From Aeromonas veronii (GTDB taxonomy: Bacteria; Pseudomonadota; Gammaproteobacteria; Enterobacterales; Aeromonadaceae): a stretch of DNA of 64,000 nucleotides. A program made the position numbers and the translations under genes. The stretch is taken from contig CP101033.1 in assembly GCA_041319085.1 (NCBI GenBank), forward strand, positions 1,080,501 to 1,144,500. Reading direction: 5' to 3'. The notes beneath the pieces were generated by a model. The model saw nothing but the letters and a program-made list of their open reading frames with translations. It was not told where the DNA came from and made no database searches. Positions 39,619-49,017 of the stretch are shown here, in pieces; positions within the stretch are counted from its first letter, which is position 1, and every line of letters begins with the position of its first letter.

Positions 39619-40911
39619 ATGTCTGACATGAATATTGCGGCTGATGGTCGTTTAGCCAGCAACACTTCCCGCGGCATCAACAAGGCCGATGTGGTCTGGA
39701 TGCTGGGTCTGTACGGTACCGCGATCGGTGCCGGTGTACTCTTCCTGCCGATCAACGCCGGTGTCGGTGGCCTGTGGCCGCTGGTTGCCATGTTGATCCT
39801 GGCCCTGCCGCTGACGTTCTTTGCTCACCGTGGTCTGGCCCGCTTCGTGCTGTCCGGCTCTACCCGTGATGGCGACATCACTGAAGTCGTAGAAGAGCAC
39901 TTCGGCAAGACCGCAGGCAAATTCATCACCCTGCTCTACTTCTTTGCCATCTACCCGATCGTACTGATGTATTCAGTCGCCATCACCAACACCGTCGAGA
40001 GCGTGATTGTTCACCAGCTGGGCATGACTGCGCCTCCCCGTGCCATCCTGTCACTGGCGCTGATCCTCGGTCTGATGGCCGTGGTTCGTCTGGGTGGCCA
40101 GGTTATCGTCAAAGCGATGAGCGTGCTGGTATTCCCGTTCGTGATCACCCTGATGGGCCTGGCGTTCTACCTGATCCCGCACTGGAACGGTGCCATCATC
40201 ACTGAAGCTCCGGCTCTGTCCGACGCCTTCAACGGTGACTTTATCAAGACCCTGTGGCTGGCGATCCCGGTTATGGTGTTCTCCTTCAACCACTCCCCGA
40301 TCATCTCCTCCTTCGCGGTGGATAACAAAGGTCGTTACGGTGAAGGTGCCGAGAAGAAGTGCAGCAACATCCTGCTGGGCGCCCACGTCATGATGGTGAT
40401 GACCGTGATGTTCTTCGTATTCAGCTGCGTACTGAGCCTCTCTCCGGCTGATCTGGCGGCTGCCAAAGAACAGAACATCTCCATCCTGTCCTACCTGGCC
40501 AACCACTTCGACAACCCGGTTATCGCCACCGTGGCTCCGTTGATCGCCATGGTTGCCATCAGCAAATCCTTCCTGGGTCACTACCTGGGAGCACAAGAGG
40601 GCATGAACGGCCTGATGGCCAAGGCGCTGCGCGAGAAGGGCAAGAACGTTGACACCAAGCAACTGAACAAAATCACTGCGGTGTTCATGATCCTGACCAC
40701 CTGGGCCATCGCCACCATCAACCCGAGCATCCTCGGCATGATCGAAGACCTGGGCGGCCCGATCATCGCAATGCTGCTGTTCCTGATGCCGATGTACGCC
40801 ATCGCCAAGGTTCCTGCCATGCGCAAATATGCTGGCAACATCAGCAACGGCTTCGTGACCCTGATTGGCCTGATCGCCATGTCCGGTATCATCTACAAGC
40901 TGATTGCCTGA
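39619..40911 (+). CDS. sdaC: Serine transporter, HAAAP family
   Basis: A 430-residue membrane protein of the hydroxy/aromatic amino-acid permease family, very like E. coli SdaC, a proton-serine symporter. About eleven membrane segments; family features include [16 protein letters not shown] at the first helix, [19 protein letters not shown] and [20 protein letters not shown] precedes the ATG. A terminator follows. Transcribed alone. Confidence 0.93.
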   Translation: MSDMNIAADGRLASNTSRGINKADVVWMLGLYGTAIGAGVLFLPINAGVGGLWPLVAMLILALPLTFFAHRGLARFVLSGSTRDGDITEVVEEHFGKTAGKFITLLYFFAIYPIVLMYSVAITNTVESVIVHQLGMTAPPRAILSLALILGLMAVVRLGGQVIVKAMSVLVFPFVITLMGLAFYLIPHWNGAIITEAPALSDAFNGDFIKTLWLAIPVMVFSFNHSPIISSFAVDNKGRYGEGAEKKCSNILLGAHVMMVMTVMFFVFSCVLSLSPADLAAAKEQNISILSYLANHFDNPVIATVAPLIAMVAISKSFLGHYLGAQEGMNGLMAKALREKGKNVDTKQLNKITAVFMILTTWAIATINPSILGMIEDLGGPIIAMLLFLMPMYAIAKVPAMRKYAGNISNGFVTLIGLIAMSGIIYKLIA

Positions 40912-40932
40912 TAACTCTGGTTAATCCTTGTG

Positions 40933-40967
40933 AAAAAGCCACTTCAGCAATGAAGCGGCTTTTTTTA
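40933..40967 (+). terminator. Terminator of sdaC
   Basis: Stem aaaagccacttca / tgaagcggctttt with one A-C mismatch and a 4-base loop, then a T run. Confidence 0.85.
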
Positions 40968-41051
40968 TTTGGGCAAGGAATAGCCCTTAACAAGCAAGGT
41001 GCTGCGGCCTAACATGGCCCGACATCTGTTTATAAATCGGGACAAAGGAAT

Positions 41052-42332
41052 ATGTCTGCGTTGAAAAAGGATCTCGGGCTCTGGCAGGGGATGGGGCTGC
41101 TCGCCACCTCGCTGCTGGGTACCGGGATCTTCGTGGTACCGGCGACTGCCGCCTCGCTGGCGGGTGGGGCGTCGCTCTGGGCCTGGTTGTTGCTGATTGC
41201 GCTGGTGTTGCCCATCGCCTTTACCTTCGCCCGCCTCGGCCGCCGCTATCCCCACGCGGGTGGGGCGCCGCATCTGATTGGCCTCGCCTTTGGCAACGGT
41301 GCCGAGCGCTTCTCTGCCTTCCTGTTTCTGGCGGTGCTGCCGGTGGGCCTGCCTGCGGCCTTGATGATCGCCGCCGGTTTCTGGCACGCCCTGTTCGAGA
41401 TGGGGGAGTGGACCCTGTGGGCCATCCAGCTGCTGACCCTGCTTGGGGTCTTTCTGCTGGGGCTGCGCGGGGCGCGATCCTCCGGCAACCTGCAACTGCT
41501 GATTGCGCTCGCCATTTTGGGGCTCACCCTGCTGATCTGGTTCAAGGGGGAGGTGAGCTGGCGCGACGCAGCCCGGCCCTTGCCGAGCGCGGATGAGTGG
41601 CCTGCTATGACCACCGCGCTGGCGGTGATGTTTTGGTGTTTTGTCGGGCTGGAAGCCTTTGCTCATATGGGGGAGGAGTTCAAGCGTCCGGAGCGGGATT
41701 ACCCCATCGCCCTGCTGGGCGGGGTGTTGCTGGCGGGGCTTATCTACTGGGTGCACTCGCTGGTGGTGCTCAAATATGGCCTCTACGGCGATGAGGCAAA
41801 AAATGCCACCGCCATTCCCTCCCTGCTGGCGCTGCTGTTTGGCCCCACCGCCAAGTGGCTGGTGGCGGTGCTCGGTTACCTATCCTGCTTTGCCAGCATC
41901 AACATCTACATTCAGGGTTTTGCCCGGCTGATCTGGAGCATGGCGCGGGAAGGCAAGCTGCCCGTCTCGCTGGCCCGGCTCACCGCGCGCGGTGCGCCGC
42001 TGCGGGCGCTCACGCTGGTGCTTGCCATCTGTCTGCTCTGCATCACCCTTATCATCTGGCTGAGACTGCCGCTCGATGAGCTGATCCGCTACGCCAACGG
42101 CAACTTCGTGCTGGTCTACCTGCTCTGCATGGCGGCGGGCTGGCGCCTGCTCAGCGGGGTGGGCAAGGGGCTGGCGGGGATAAGCGTACTGCTCTGCGCA
42201 CTGGTGCTGGTGGCACTTGCGTCTCAGGTGCTCTATGCGGTGGTGCTGAGTCTTGGCTACGGCGGCTGCTCGCTGTGGCGGCGTCATCTGCGCCGCTGTC
42301 GCCAGCAGGATGCGCTTCCGGTGGCGAAGTAA
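41052..42332 (+). CDS. yjeH: Amino-acid exporter, YjeH type
   Basis: A 426-residue APC-superfamily permease closely resembling E. coli YjeH, an exporter of methionine and branched-chain amino acids. The shared stretches are long: LGLWQGMGLLATSLLGTGIF, VMFWCFVGLEAFAHM and ASINIYIQGFARL. About twelve membrane helices. AAGGA precedes the ATG. A terminator follows 28 bases beyond the stop. Confidence 0.9.
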   Translation: MSALKKDLGLWQGMGLLATSLLGTGIFVVPATAASLAGGASLWAWLLLIALVLPIAFTFARLGRRYPHAGGAPHLIGLAFGNGAERFSAFLFLAVLPVGLPAALMIAAGFWHALFEMGEWTLWAIQLLTLLGVFLLGLRGARSSGNLQLLIALAILGLTLLIWFKGEVSWRDAARPLPSADEWPAMTTALAVMFWCFVGLEAFAHMGEEFKRPERDYPIALLGGVLLAGLIYWVHSLVVLKYGLYGDEAKNATAIPSLLALLFGPTAKWLVAVLGYLSCFASINIYIQGFARLIWSMAREGKLPVSLARLTARGAPLRALTLVLAICLLCITLIIWLRLPLDELIRYANGNFVLVYLLCMAAGWRLLSGVGKGLAGISVLLCALVLVALASQVLYAVVLSLGYGGCSLWRRHLRRCRQQDALPVAK

Positions 42333-42359
42333 CGTCTCCCCGATTGTCGAAGAAATGAG

Positions 42360-42386
42360 AAAGCCCTGATGTTCAGGGCTTTTTGA
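42360..42386 (+). terminator. Terminator of yjeH
   Basis: Stem aagccctga / tcagggctt with a 3-base loop and a T run. Confidence 0.85.
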
Positions 42387-42479
42387 TTTCGGCATATGGG
42401 ATGTTCATATGAACACCCGTTGGCACGCAATTTGCCGAAAAGGGCAGGGTCGGATCAACTCAACGGCGATTTATCGCCA

Positions 42480-42509
42480 AAAAAAGCCGCTCACCTTGGT
42501 GAGCGGCTG
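42480..42509 (-). terminator. Terminator of mscK
   Basis: A perfect 11-bp stem (agccgctcacc / ggtgagcggct), followed on the minus strand by a run of T, 28 bases after the mscK stop. Confidence 0.88.
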
Positions 42510-42536
42510 TAGCCATCCGGGTATTGCGACCTGCGA

Positions 42537-45500
42537 TCAGGTCGGCTGCTTGCCCTCTTCTGTGGGCGTTGACAGAGTGGCCTTACTGGACTCCACCTTC
42601 TGCTCTTCGCCCTGCATGTTTTTGATGTAGACATCCATCTGGTTGAAGGCGATCTCGATGCCATTCTCGCGGAACAGCTGGTCGATCTTGCGGTTCAACT
42701 CGTCCACCGCCGGGTTGCGATCACCCAGTTCGCTCACGAAGAAGCGCAGCTCGTGATCTAGGGTGCTGGCGCCAAAGGTGAGGAAATAGACGATGGGGGC
42801 CGGGTCTTTCAGCACTCGGCTGTTTTCGTCGGCTGCTTGCTTGAGCAGGGTGCGGGTCAGCTCCAGATCCGAGCCGTACGCCACGCCCACCCGCACGATC
42901 ACCCGGGTGACGGTGTCACTCAGCGACCAGTTGATCAGCCGTTCGGTCATCAGCTGTTGGTTGGGGATTATCACCTCTTTGCGGTCGAAGTCGGTCAGGG
43001 TAGTGGCGCGAATGCGGATCCGCGAGACGGTACCGGAGAAAGAGCCGATGGTGACGGTGTCACCGATCCGCACCGGACGCTCGAACAGGATGATGATGCC
43101 GGAGACGAAGTTGGAGAGGATCTCCTTCATGCCGAAACCGATACCGACTGACAGACCACCCGCGACCCACTGCAGCTTGTCCCACTGCACGCCCATCATG
43201 GAGAGAGCGGTCAGTGAGCCAAAACCGATCAGCACGTAGTTGAGCATGGTGGTGATGGCGTAGGCGGTACCTTGAGCCAGATTGAGCTTGGAGAGTACCA
43301 GTACCTCCAGCAAGCCCGGCAGGTTGCGCGCCAGTGACCAGGCACCGCCGAGCAGCAGGAAGCCGATCAGTACGTCACTCAGGCTGATGGGGAACAGCAC
43401 GGCGTTGGCGCCGGTGCCTTCACTGCGGTGCCACAGCACCATGCTGTCGAGGTAGGAGAAGACCGCGACAAGATCGGACCAGAGCCAGTAGAAGGCGACG
43501 CCGAAGATCAGCAGCAGTACGGTACGGGTCAGACGCAGGGACTGCTGGCTGACATCTTCCAGATCCATGGGCTGCTCTTCGATGGACTCGCCCCCTTCCG
43601 CATCTTCCGAAGACTTGTGCTCACGCTTGGTCACCGCACGGCGGTAGGCCAGACGACGTGCCGCCAGCTCCAGACCACGCAGGGCGGTGCGGTAGACCAG
43701 GCTCCAGATGATGATGAGGTAGAAGGATTCAATCAGGCGACCGGTCAGCTTCAGCGCGGTGTAGTAGTAACCGAGTACCGCCAGCACGATCAGTGCCACC
43801 GGCGCCAGTGCGAGAGCGATGGCGATCAGCGATTTCTGCATGCTGGCCTCGCCCTTGATGCGGGCGCGGGAGATGGGGAACACCAGATAGGCGGTTAGCC
43901 CCAGTAGGGCCAGGGTCATGGCCTGACCGATCACGTCGTTGCCAAGGGTGGAGGGTTCAACCACCGCCTTGGTAGCGAGCATGATGAGCGGCAGCAGTGG
44001 CAGCCAGATGTAGCGCATGCTGGTGCGTTTAGCCTGCAGGTCGGCTTTGGGGATCCGAAAATGGGACTCGCCGATCCCCCCGGGGCGCATCACCGCCAGA
44101 TAGACGCTGAACACCAAATAACCGAGGGCAAGGTTTAGGGTGATCTGGATGATGAGCTTGGGGCTGAGCAGGCCGCAGAAGGTGAGCATCAGACCGGCGG
44201 CCAAGATGAAGAGGGAACCCGGTAGACGTTGCAGGACAGTGAACAGCAGGGCACGGGGGGTGTGCCACTGGCTGTCTTGACGGAAACGGCCAAGATCCTT
44301 GGCTATCCGCTTCTGGCGATCGGCCAGAGTAGGGCGCTTCCACAGCAGCAGGCCGCCGACCAACAGCAGGGGAAGGGAAAGCAATGTAATGGGGAGTAAC
44401 ATGCGTCCCCAGCCCTTCCAGTCCGGTTTCAGCACCCAGTCGGATGCTTGCTTATAGGCCTGAGCTGGCCAGTTGATGAACCATTTGGTGTCGATAGTCT
44501 TGTTGCTGCTGACCCAGAAAATGTGCTGTTGCAGGGTGAACTCGATGGAGGCATAGACGCGGCTCAACTGCTGCTGGGTCAACTGTAGACTGATGGCATT
44601 GGTGAGCTGGGCATCCATCTGGCGGTTTAGCTGATCCAGCAGGCTGATGCGGGTGTCGATAAGCTTGGCGAGGCTTGCCTTGTCCTCATCACTCACCGGT
44701 TCACTGCTGCTGGCAAGCAGGTTATCCAAATACTGGTTTTTCTGAAACAGTTGGTCACGCTGTTGGCTCAGTTCGAATTGGGCCAAATGCAGATCGGCGA
44801 TCTGCTCTTCCAGATTTTTCACCAGGCTAGAGGGCAGCGCTTCCAACTGCTGATAGAGCTGGTAGAGGATACGCGACAGCAGCAGGTTGCCCTTGAGCAT
44901 CTGCACCTGTTCGTTGAGGTTGCGCTCGGTCTGGGTGCCGCGCTCAAGGGCGGTCTTTGCCTGGAGATTTTTCTGTGCCAGCGAGTTTAGGCTGGTGGTG
45001 GCGCTGACTAGCTGCTGGCTGAGCTGGTGGTTGATCTCCTGCTCTTTTTGTACCAAGGGGTTGTCTTCGGTGGCCACCAGCTCGCCGGTCTGCTCGGCGG
45101 TTTTCTCGGTATCGCCGAGGCGCTTGGCGCTGCTCTGCTCCTGCAGCACCTGAAGCTTCATCTCCTCGTTGGCAAGACGGGCACTCTGGTAGTCCCGTTG
45201 TTTGACCACCAGATCCTGCATGCTGGTGCGGTTATCCAGCTCTTTTTGCAGGTTGGCCAGTTGCAGATCCAGCAGCGCCAGCTCGGTATTGAGCTTCATC
45301 TTTTCGGCGCTGGAGATGCTTTCACCGGCGTTGAGACGGCTGCGGATCTCCTGACTGCGCTGGTAGGCTCGGCTCATGTTGGCTTGGGCCCGCTCCGGTA
45401 GGGTCTGCAAGCTGGTGAGCTGGCTGCCGATGGTGCCGAGGACCTCCTGGGCCTCCTGCATGTTGGCCAGCACTTCCGGTTGACGGCTGTCGAGCTCCGC

Positions 45501-45866
45501 CAGACTCATGCTGGCGTATTCGCTCTTGAGCTGCTCGGCACTCTTGCCCTTGGTCAGGGCATCGAGTTTGGCGCTGATCTCTCTGAGTTCGGTGGGCAGG
45601 TTGCGTATCCGTTGTGCCTGGGTCTTGGCCTTGGCCTCTTCCTTGTCGATGCTGTCGAGCAGGGCGAGGGTGTCGGTCAGCAACTTCTGATCCGCTTGCT
45701 GACTGACGGTCAGGGTCTCTGATTTACCCAGACCATCCAGTGCTCGCTGAACGACGTTGCGAGAGGGGACATCTTGCGCCATGGCTTGCGGGGCGCAGAG
45801 GCTGGCAAGGAGACAGAGCAGCGGCAACAGGGTAGCCGAGACTCTTTTCAAATATGTTGAGGACAT
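42537..45866 (-). CDS. mscK: Potassium-dependent mechanosensitive channel MscK
   Basis: A 1,109-residue channel of the MscS superfamily, aligned along its length with E. coli MscK (1,120). A signal peptide (cleavage near QAMA/QD) leads a large periplasmic Gln/Leu-rich coiled region (residues 30-470), then several extra membrane helices and the C-terminal MscS core: pore helix region LSVGIGFGMKEILSNFVSGIIILFERPVRIGD and the cytoplasmic domain with VTIGSFSGTVSRIRIRATTLTDFDRKEVIIPN. It releases solutes on hypo-osmotic shock and is sensitive to external K+. GGAAG precedes the ATG. Confidence 0.95.
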   Translation of the reverse strand: MSSTYLKRVSATLLPLLCLLASLCAPQAMAQDVPSRNVVQRALDGLGKSETLTVSQQADQKLLTDTLALLDSIDKEEAKAKTQAQRIRNLPTELREISAKLDALTKGKSAEQLKSEYASMSLAELDSRQPEVLANMQEAQEVLGTIGSQLTSLQTLPERAQANMSRAYQRSQEIRSRLNAGESISSAEKMKLNTELALLDLQLANLQKELDNRTSMQDLVVKQRDYQSARLANEEMKLQVLQEQSSAKRLGDTEKTAEQTGELVATEDNPLVQKEQEINHQLSQQLVSATTSLNSLAQKNLQAKTALERGTQTERNLNEQVQMLKGNLLLSRILYQLYQQLEALPSSLVKNLEEQIADLHLAQFELSQQRDQLFQKNQYLDNLLASSSEPVSDEDKASLAKLIDTRISLLDQLNRQMDAQLTNAISLQLTQQQLSRVYASIEFTLQQHIFWVSSNKTIDTKWFINWPAQAYKQASDWVLKPDWKGWGRMLLPITLLSLPLLLVGGLLLWKRPTLADRQKRIAKDLGRFRQDSQWHTPRALLFTVLQRLPGSLFILAAGLMLTFCGLLSPKLIIQITLNLALGYLVFSVYLAVMRPGGIGESHFRIPKADLQAKRTSMRYIWLPLLPLIMLATKAVVEPSTLGNDVIGQAMTLALLGLTAYLVFPISRARIKGEASMQKSLIAIALALAPVALIVLAVLGYYYTALKLTGRLIESFYLIIIWSLVYRTALRGLELAARRLAYRRAVTKREHKSSEDAEGGESIEEQPMDLEDVSQQSLRLTRTVLLLIFGVAFYWLWSDLVAVFSYLDSMVLWHRSEGTGANAVLFPISLSDVLIGFLLLGGAWSLARNLPGLLEVLVLSKLNLAQGTAYAITTMLNYVLIGFGSLTALSMMGVQWDKLQWVAGGLSVGIGFGMKEILSNFVSGIIILFERPVRIGDTVTIGSFSGTVSRIRIRATTLTDFDRKEVIIPNQQLMTERLINWSLSDTVTRVIVRVGVAYGSDLELTRTLLKQAADENSRVLKDPAPIVYFLTFGASTLDHELRFFVSELGDRNPAVDELNRKIDQLFRENGIEIAFNQMDVYIKNMQGEEQKVESSKATLSTPTEEGKQPT

Positions 45867-45967
45867 ATAACTTCCGGGTTATTGCGCGATATTCGGGAAA
45901 TTTCCCGCATAGATTAAATTAGCGTGGATTCTAACACCGGGCTTGTCAGGTAAGCAGGGGGGAGGGA

Positions 45968-45998
45968 CAAAAAAAACGGCGCCCGCAGGCGCCGTTTT
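45968..45998. terminator. Terminator of pykF
   Basis: A perfect 11-bp stem (aaaacggcgcc / ggcgccgtttt) with loop CGCA; on the minus strand it is followed by a long T run, 18 bases after the pykF stop. Confidence 0.9.
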
Positions 45999-46016
45999 CA
46001 AGTTGTTCAGCTCTGA

Positions 46017-47429
46017 TTAAAGAACGTGAACAGATGCGGTGTTGGTGGTGCCGCTCGGTACCAGAGCACCGGAGACCATCACAACCACGTCACCTTTCAG
46101 ACCCATGCCGATTTCCAGCGCGGCTTCTTTACCGATGCGATAGAAATCGTCGGTAGAGGCGATGCTGTCAACCACGTGAGCAACCACACCCTTGGTCAGC
46201 ACCAGCTGGGCAGCAGTTTTCTTGTTGGTGGTGATAGCCAGGATCCAGGCTTTCGGGAAGTACTTGCGAATGGCCTTGGCAGACTTGCCGCCTTCGGTAG
46301 CCACCACGATCAGCGGGGCGTCCAGCTTCTCGGAGGTCTCTACCGCGCCTTTACATACGGCTTCGGTGATGCGCAGCTTGTTGCTGTCGTTGGCAGCAGA
46401 CAGGTTGGACGGCATCACTGCATCGGTACGCTCGCAGATGGTGGCCATGATGGTCACGGCTTCCAGCGGGTACTTACCCTTGGCGGACTCACCGGACAGC
46501 ATCACTGCGTCGGTACCGTCCAGGATGGCGTTGGCCACGTCGCCAGCTTCGGCGCGGGTCGGACGCGGGTTCTTGATCATGGAGTCCAGCATCTGGGTGG
46601 CAGTGATAACCACTTTGCGGGCTTTGTTGCACTTGGCGATGATCATCTTCTGGGCGAAGATAACTTCTTCAACCGGGATCTCGACACCCATGTCGCCACG
46701 AGCAACCATGATGCCGTCGGAAACAGCCAGGATCTCGTCGAAGTTGTCCAGACCTTCCTGGTTTTCGATTTTGGAGATGATCTGGATGTTCTCGCCACCG
46801 TGGGCTTTCAGGTGCTCACGGATTTCCAGAACGTCTTCTTTCTTACGAATGAAAGAAGCAGCAACGAAATCAACGCCTTGCTCGCAACCGAAGATCAGGT
46901 CGCGCTTGTCTTTCTCGGCCAGGGCCGGCAGCTTGATGGAGACGCCCGGCAGGTTAACGCCTTTGTTCTCGCCCAGGTCGCCGTTGTTCAGCACTTTACA
47001 GACAACTTCGCGCTCGGTGATTTCGATCACGTCCAGACCGATCAGGCCGTCATCAACCAGGATGCGGTTGCCGACGCGCAGATCGTTGGCGAAACCTGCA
47101 TAGGTCACAGCCACTTTGTCTTTGTTGCCAACCACGGTCTGGTCGGTGGTGAAGGTAAAAGTCTGGCCAGCGACCAGCGCGACGTCGTTGCCGCCTTCCA
47201 GCTTCATGGTACGGATTTCCGGACCCTTGGTGTCCAGCAGGATAGCTGCGTGCTTGCCGGTCTCGGCCATCACAGCGCGCAGGTTGCTGATGCGGCTGCC
47301 GTGCTCGGCGTAGTCACCGTGGGAGAAGTTCAGGCGCATGACGTTCATGCCGGCGTCCAGCATTTTGGCCAGCATTTCTTTGGATTCGGTCTTCGGACCG
47401 ATGGTGCAGACAATTTTGGTCTTTTTCAT
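46017..47429 (-). CDS. pykF: Pyruvate kinase I
   Basis: A 470-residue type I pyruvate kinase, last step of glycolysis, allosterically activated by fructose 1,6-bisphosphate in E. coli. The sequence matches E. coli PykF nearly throughout: [27 protein letters not shown], the active-site [17 protein letters not shown] and the C-terminal [21 protein letters not shown] 47429 matches the E. coli start; an ATG four codons earlier (47441) is possible and neither has a strong ribosome site. The leader contains a triple AACGTTTT repeat. Confidence 0.96.
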   Translation of the reverse strand: MKKTKIVCTIGPKTESKEMLAKMLDAGMNVMRLNFSHGDYAEHGSRISNLRAVMAETGKHAAILLDTKGPEIRTMKLEGGNDVALVAGQTFTFTTDQTVVGNKDKVAVTYAGFANDLRVGNRILVDDGLIGLDVIEITEREVVCKVLNNGDLGENKGVNLPGVSIKLPALAEKDKRDLIFGCEQGVDFVAASFIRKKEDVLEIREHLKAHGGENIQIISKIENQEGLDNFDEILAVSDGIMVARGDMGVEIPVEEVIFAQKMIIAKCNKARKVVITATQMLDSMIKNPRPTRAEAGDVANAILDGTDAVMLSGESAKGKYPLEAVTIMATICERTDAVMPSNLSAANDSNKLRITEAVCKGAVETSEKLDAPLIVVATEGGKSAKAIRKYFPKAWILAITTNKKTAAQLVLTKGVVAHVVDSIASTDDFYRIGKEAALEIGMGLKGDVVVMVSGALVPSGTTNTASVHVL

Positions 47430-47504
47430 GTCAATCTTCATGGTTAAGGAATTTCCGCCGAGCAATATACACCAGTTTTTGGAATCTTTTTATGATCCAG
47501 AAAC

Positions 47505-47548
47505 AACGTTTTGACCAGATAACGTTTTCTTTTCAGGGATAACGTTTT
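47505..47548 (-). promoter_or_regulatory. Triple AACGTTTT repeat upstream of pykF
   Basis: AACGTTTT occurs at 47505-47512, 47521-47528 and 47541-47548; the last two are inside an identical GATAACGTTTTC. On the coding strand this reads GAAAACGTTATC, with the AAACGTT core of the Cra (FruR) site. Cra represses pykF in E. coli. The 308-base region 47430-47737 holds no gene. Confidence 0.45.
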
Positions 47549-47737
47549 CCTGTGGGTCACATTTTAGAGCATACGGCCACAGGTTTGGGCTGAAGGGATA
47601 CAAATGTTGCCATCTGTGGTTGTTTGGCCGGGTTGTGGTTCAGATGTTGTAAAATGACCACCCGCCCGCTGTCACCGTCTTGTCACCGGCTTGCGCAAAA
47701 ATGTTAGTTCATTGGCGCACGGGTGAAGGAGGTCGGG

Positions 47738-47980
47738 ATGAAAAACAGCCATGAAACCGGATGGACTCTGCTCTTGCTGGGCGTCGCCCTGATGCTGGTT
47801 CAGGCGCTGCCAGCTCGCGACTGGCCTGACAATGCCGGTCTGCTGGCGATCTTCTCCCATCCGGTGAAAGGGGAGGCGGCCGCCGAGGGATTGGCGTGGC
47901 GAGAGTGGCAGGCTCACTGTGCCGCGACCCGGATGGCGCTTCGTGCAGCCCGACCGCTGCCGGATGCACCGCAGCCTTGA
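47738..47980 (+). CDS. Small protein with one membrane segment, unknown function
   Basis: An 80-residue protein with a strong GGAGG ribosome site before the ATG. One hydrophobic segment (about residues 9-26, WTLLLLGVALMLVQAL) is followed by a short hydrophilic tail. No family recognised. Possibly an inner-membrane small protein; coding status rests on the ribosome site and a plausible topology. Confidence 0.55.
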   Translation: MKNSHETGWTLLLLGVALMLVQALPARDWPDNAGLLAIFSHPVKGEAAAEGLAWREWQAHCAATRMALRAARPLPDAPQP

Positions 47981-48159
47981 TATCTATTGCCGTTTCCCGG
48001 TCGTGAAGGAAGGAGTGAAGGAGTGAAATTATCAATCATTGGTTGATAGTGCTTATCTATCTTGCTGGATTGTTCACCTTAAGTGGCGAGGGGATAATCG
48101 ATTCCAACAGCGATATCCCCTCCGGTATCGCCCCCTGATACTTTGTTGGAGTCCGCTTT

Positions 48160-48924
48160 ATGTCCCTCGCCCCCGTCTGGTTTATCTCTCACGGCGCACC
48201 GGATCTGGTGCTGCGTGAGCAACCCGCCACCCGCTTTCTGCGAACCCTGCGTCTGGGTGGGCTCAAGGGGCTGGTGGTCATCTCCGCCCACTGGTTCAGC
48301 CGCGAGCTGCAGATCAACGTCGAGCCCAAACCGGCGCTGATGTATGACTTTTACGGCTTTCCCGAACCCCTTTACCGGATGCGCTGGCCTGCCAGCAGTC
48401 CCGAGTGGTTGCAGCAAGGGGTGAGCGACCAGCTGGCGCTGGCCGGACTGACCGCCACCCCGGCGCGGCGCGAGCTGGATCACGGGGTCTGGTCACCGCT
48501 CTCCCTGATCGACCCCGACAGCGAGATCCCGCTGGTGCAGATCTCCATCCCAGCGAGCTTCACTCCAGCCCAGTTGTGGCAGCTGGGGGAGGTGCTGGGG
48601 GCGCTGCGCAGTCAGGGGATTGGCATCCTCGCCTCCGGCGCCATCACCCACAACCTGCGGGCGCTGGCACCGGAAGGCTCGCCAGTACCGGAGTGGGCCA
48701 GCCAGTTTGTCGATTGGCTGGAGCAGAAGATGGCCGACGAGGATCGGCTGGCGCTGCTCGACTATCGTCGGCTGGCTCCCGGAGCGGTGGAGTCCCATCC
48801 CCACGACGACCACCTGCGCCCGCTCTTTGTGGCGCTGGGGGCGGCCGATGGTGTAGCTCCGACCCGGCTGCACGAGAGCTGGGATGGCGGCAGCCTCTAC
48901 ATGGGCGCCTACCGCTTCGGTTGA
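48160..48924 (+). CDS. Extradiol ring-cleavage dioxygenase, YgiD type
   Basis: A 254-residue member of the LigB/DODA family, like E. coli YgiD, a zinc-dependent 4,5-DOPA extradiol dioxygenase. Metal-binding histidines are visible in FISHGAPD, VISAHW, and the ASGAITHNL region; RRELDHGVWSPL is the family's conserved central motif. Cytosolic; natural substrate unknown. GGAG precedes the ATG, and a strong terminator follows. Confidence 0.93.
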   Translation: MSLAPVWFISHGAPDLVLREQPATRFLRTLRLGGLKGLVVISAHWFSRELQINVEPKPALMYDFYGFPEPLYRMRWPASSPEWLQQGVSDQLALAGLTATPARRELDHGVWSPLSLIDPDSEIPLVQISIPASFTPAQLWQLGEVLGALRSQGIGILASGAITHNLRALAPEGSPVPEWASQFVDWLEQKMADEDRLALLDYRRLAPGAVESHPHDDHLRPLFVALGAADGVAPTRLHESWDGGSLYMGAYRFG

Positions 48925-48933
48925 TAGCCTCTC

Positions 48934-48967
48934 AGCAAGACCCCGCCAATTGGCGGGGTCTTGCTGT
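48934..48967 (+). terminator. Terminator between the dioxygenase gene and sbcC
   Basis: A perfect 14-bp stem (agcaagaccccgcc / ggcggggtcttgct) with loop AATT. Confidence 0.85.
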
Positions 48968-49017
48968 TTACGGCGTGGTGATTGAGCCGATGGTGCTGGT
49001 GCTTGACCCGATGGGAC

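Noticed and set aside
42403..42414. Perfect palindrome GTTCATATGAAC downstream of yjeH
   Set aside because: It sits between two convergent genes and their terminators, so an operator role is unlikely; probably chance.
46026..47447. A 473-codon open frame on the plus strand opposite pykF
   Set aside because: Antisense shadow; low-complexity His/Gly/Val composition typical of such frames.
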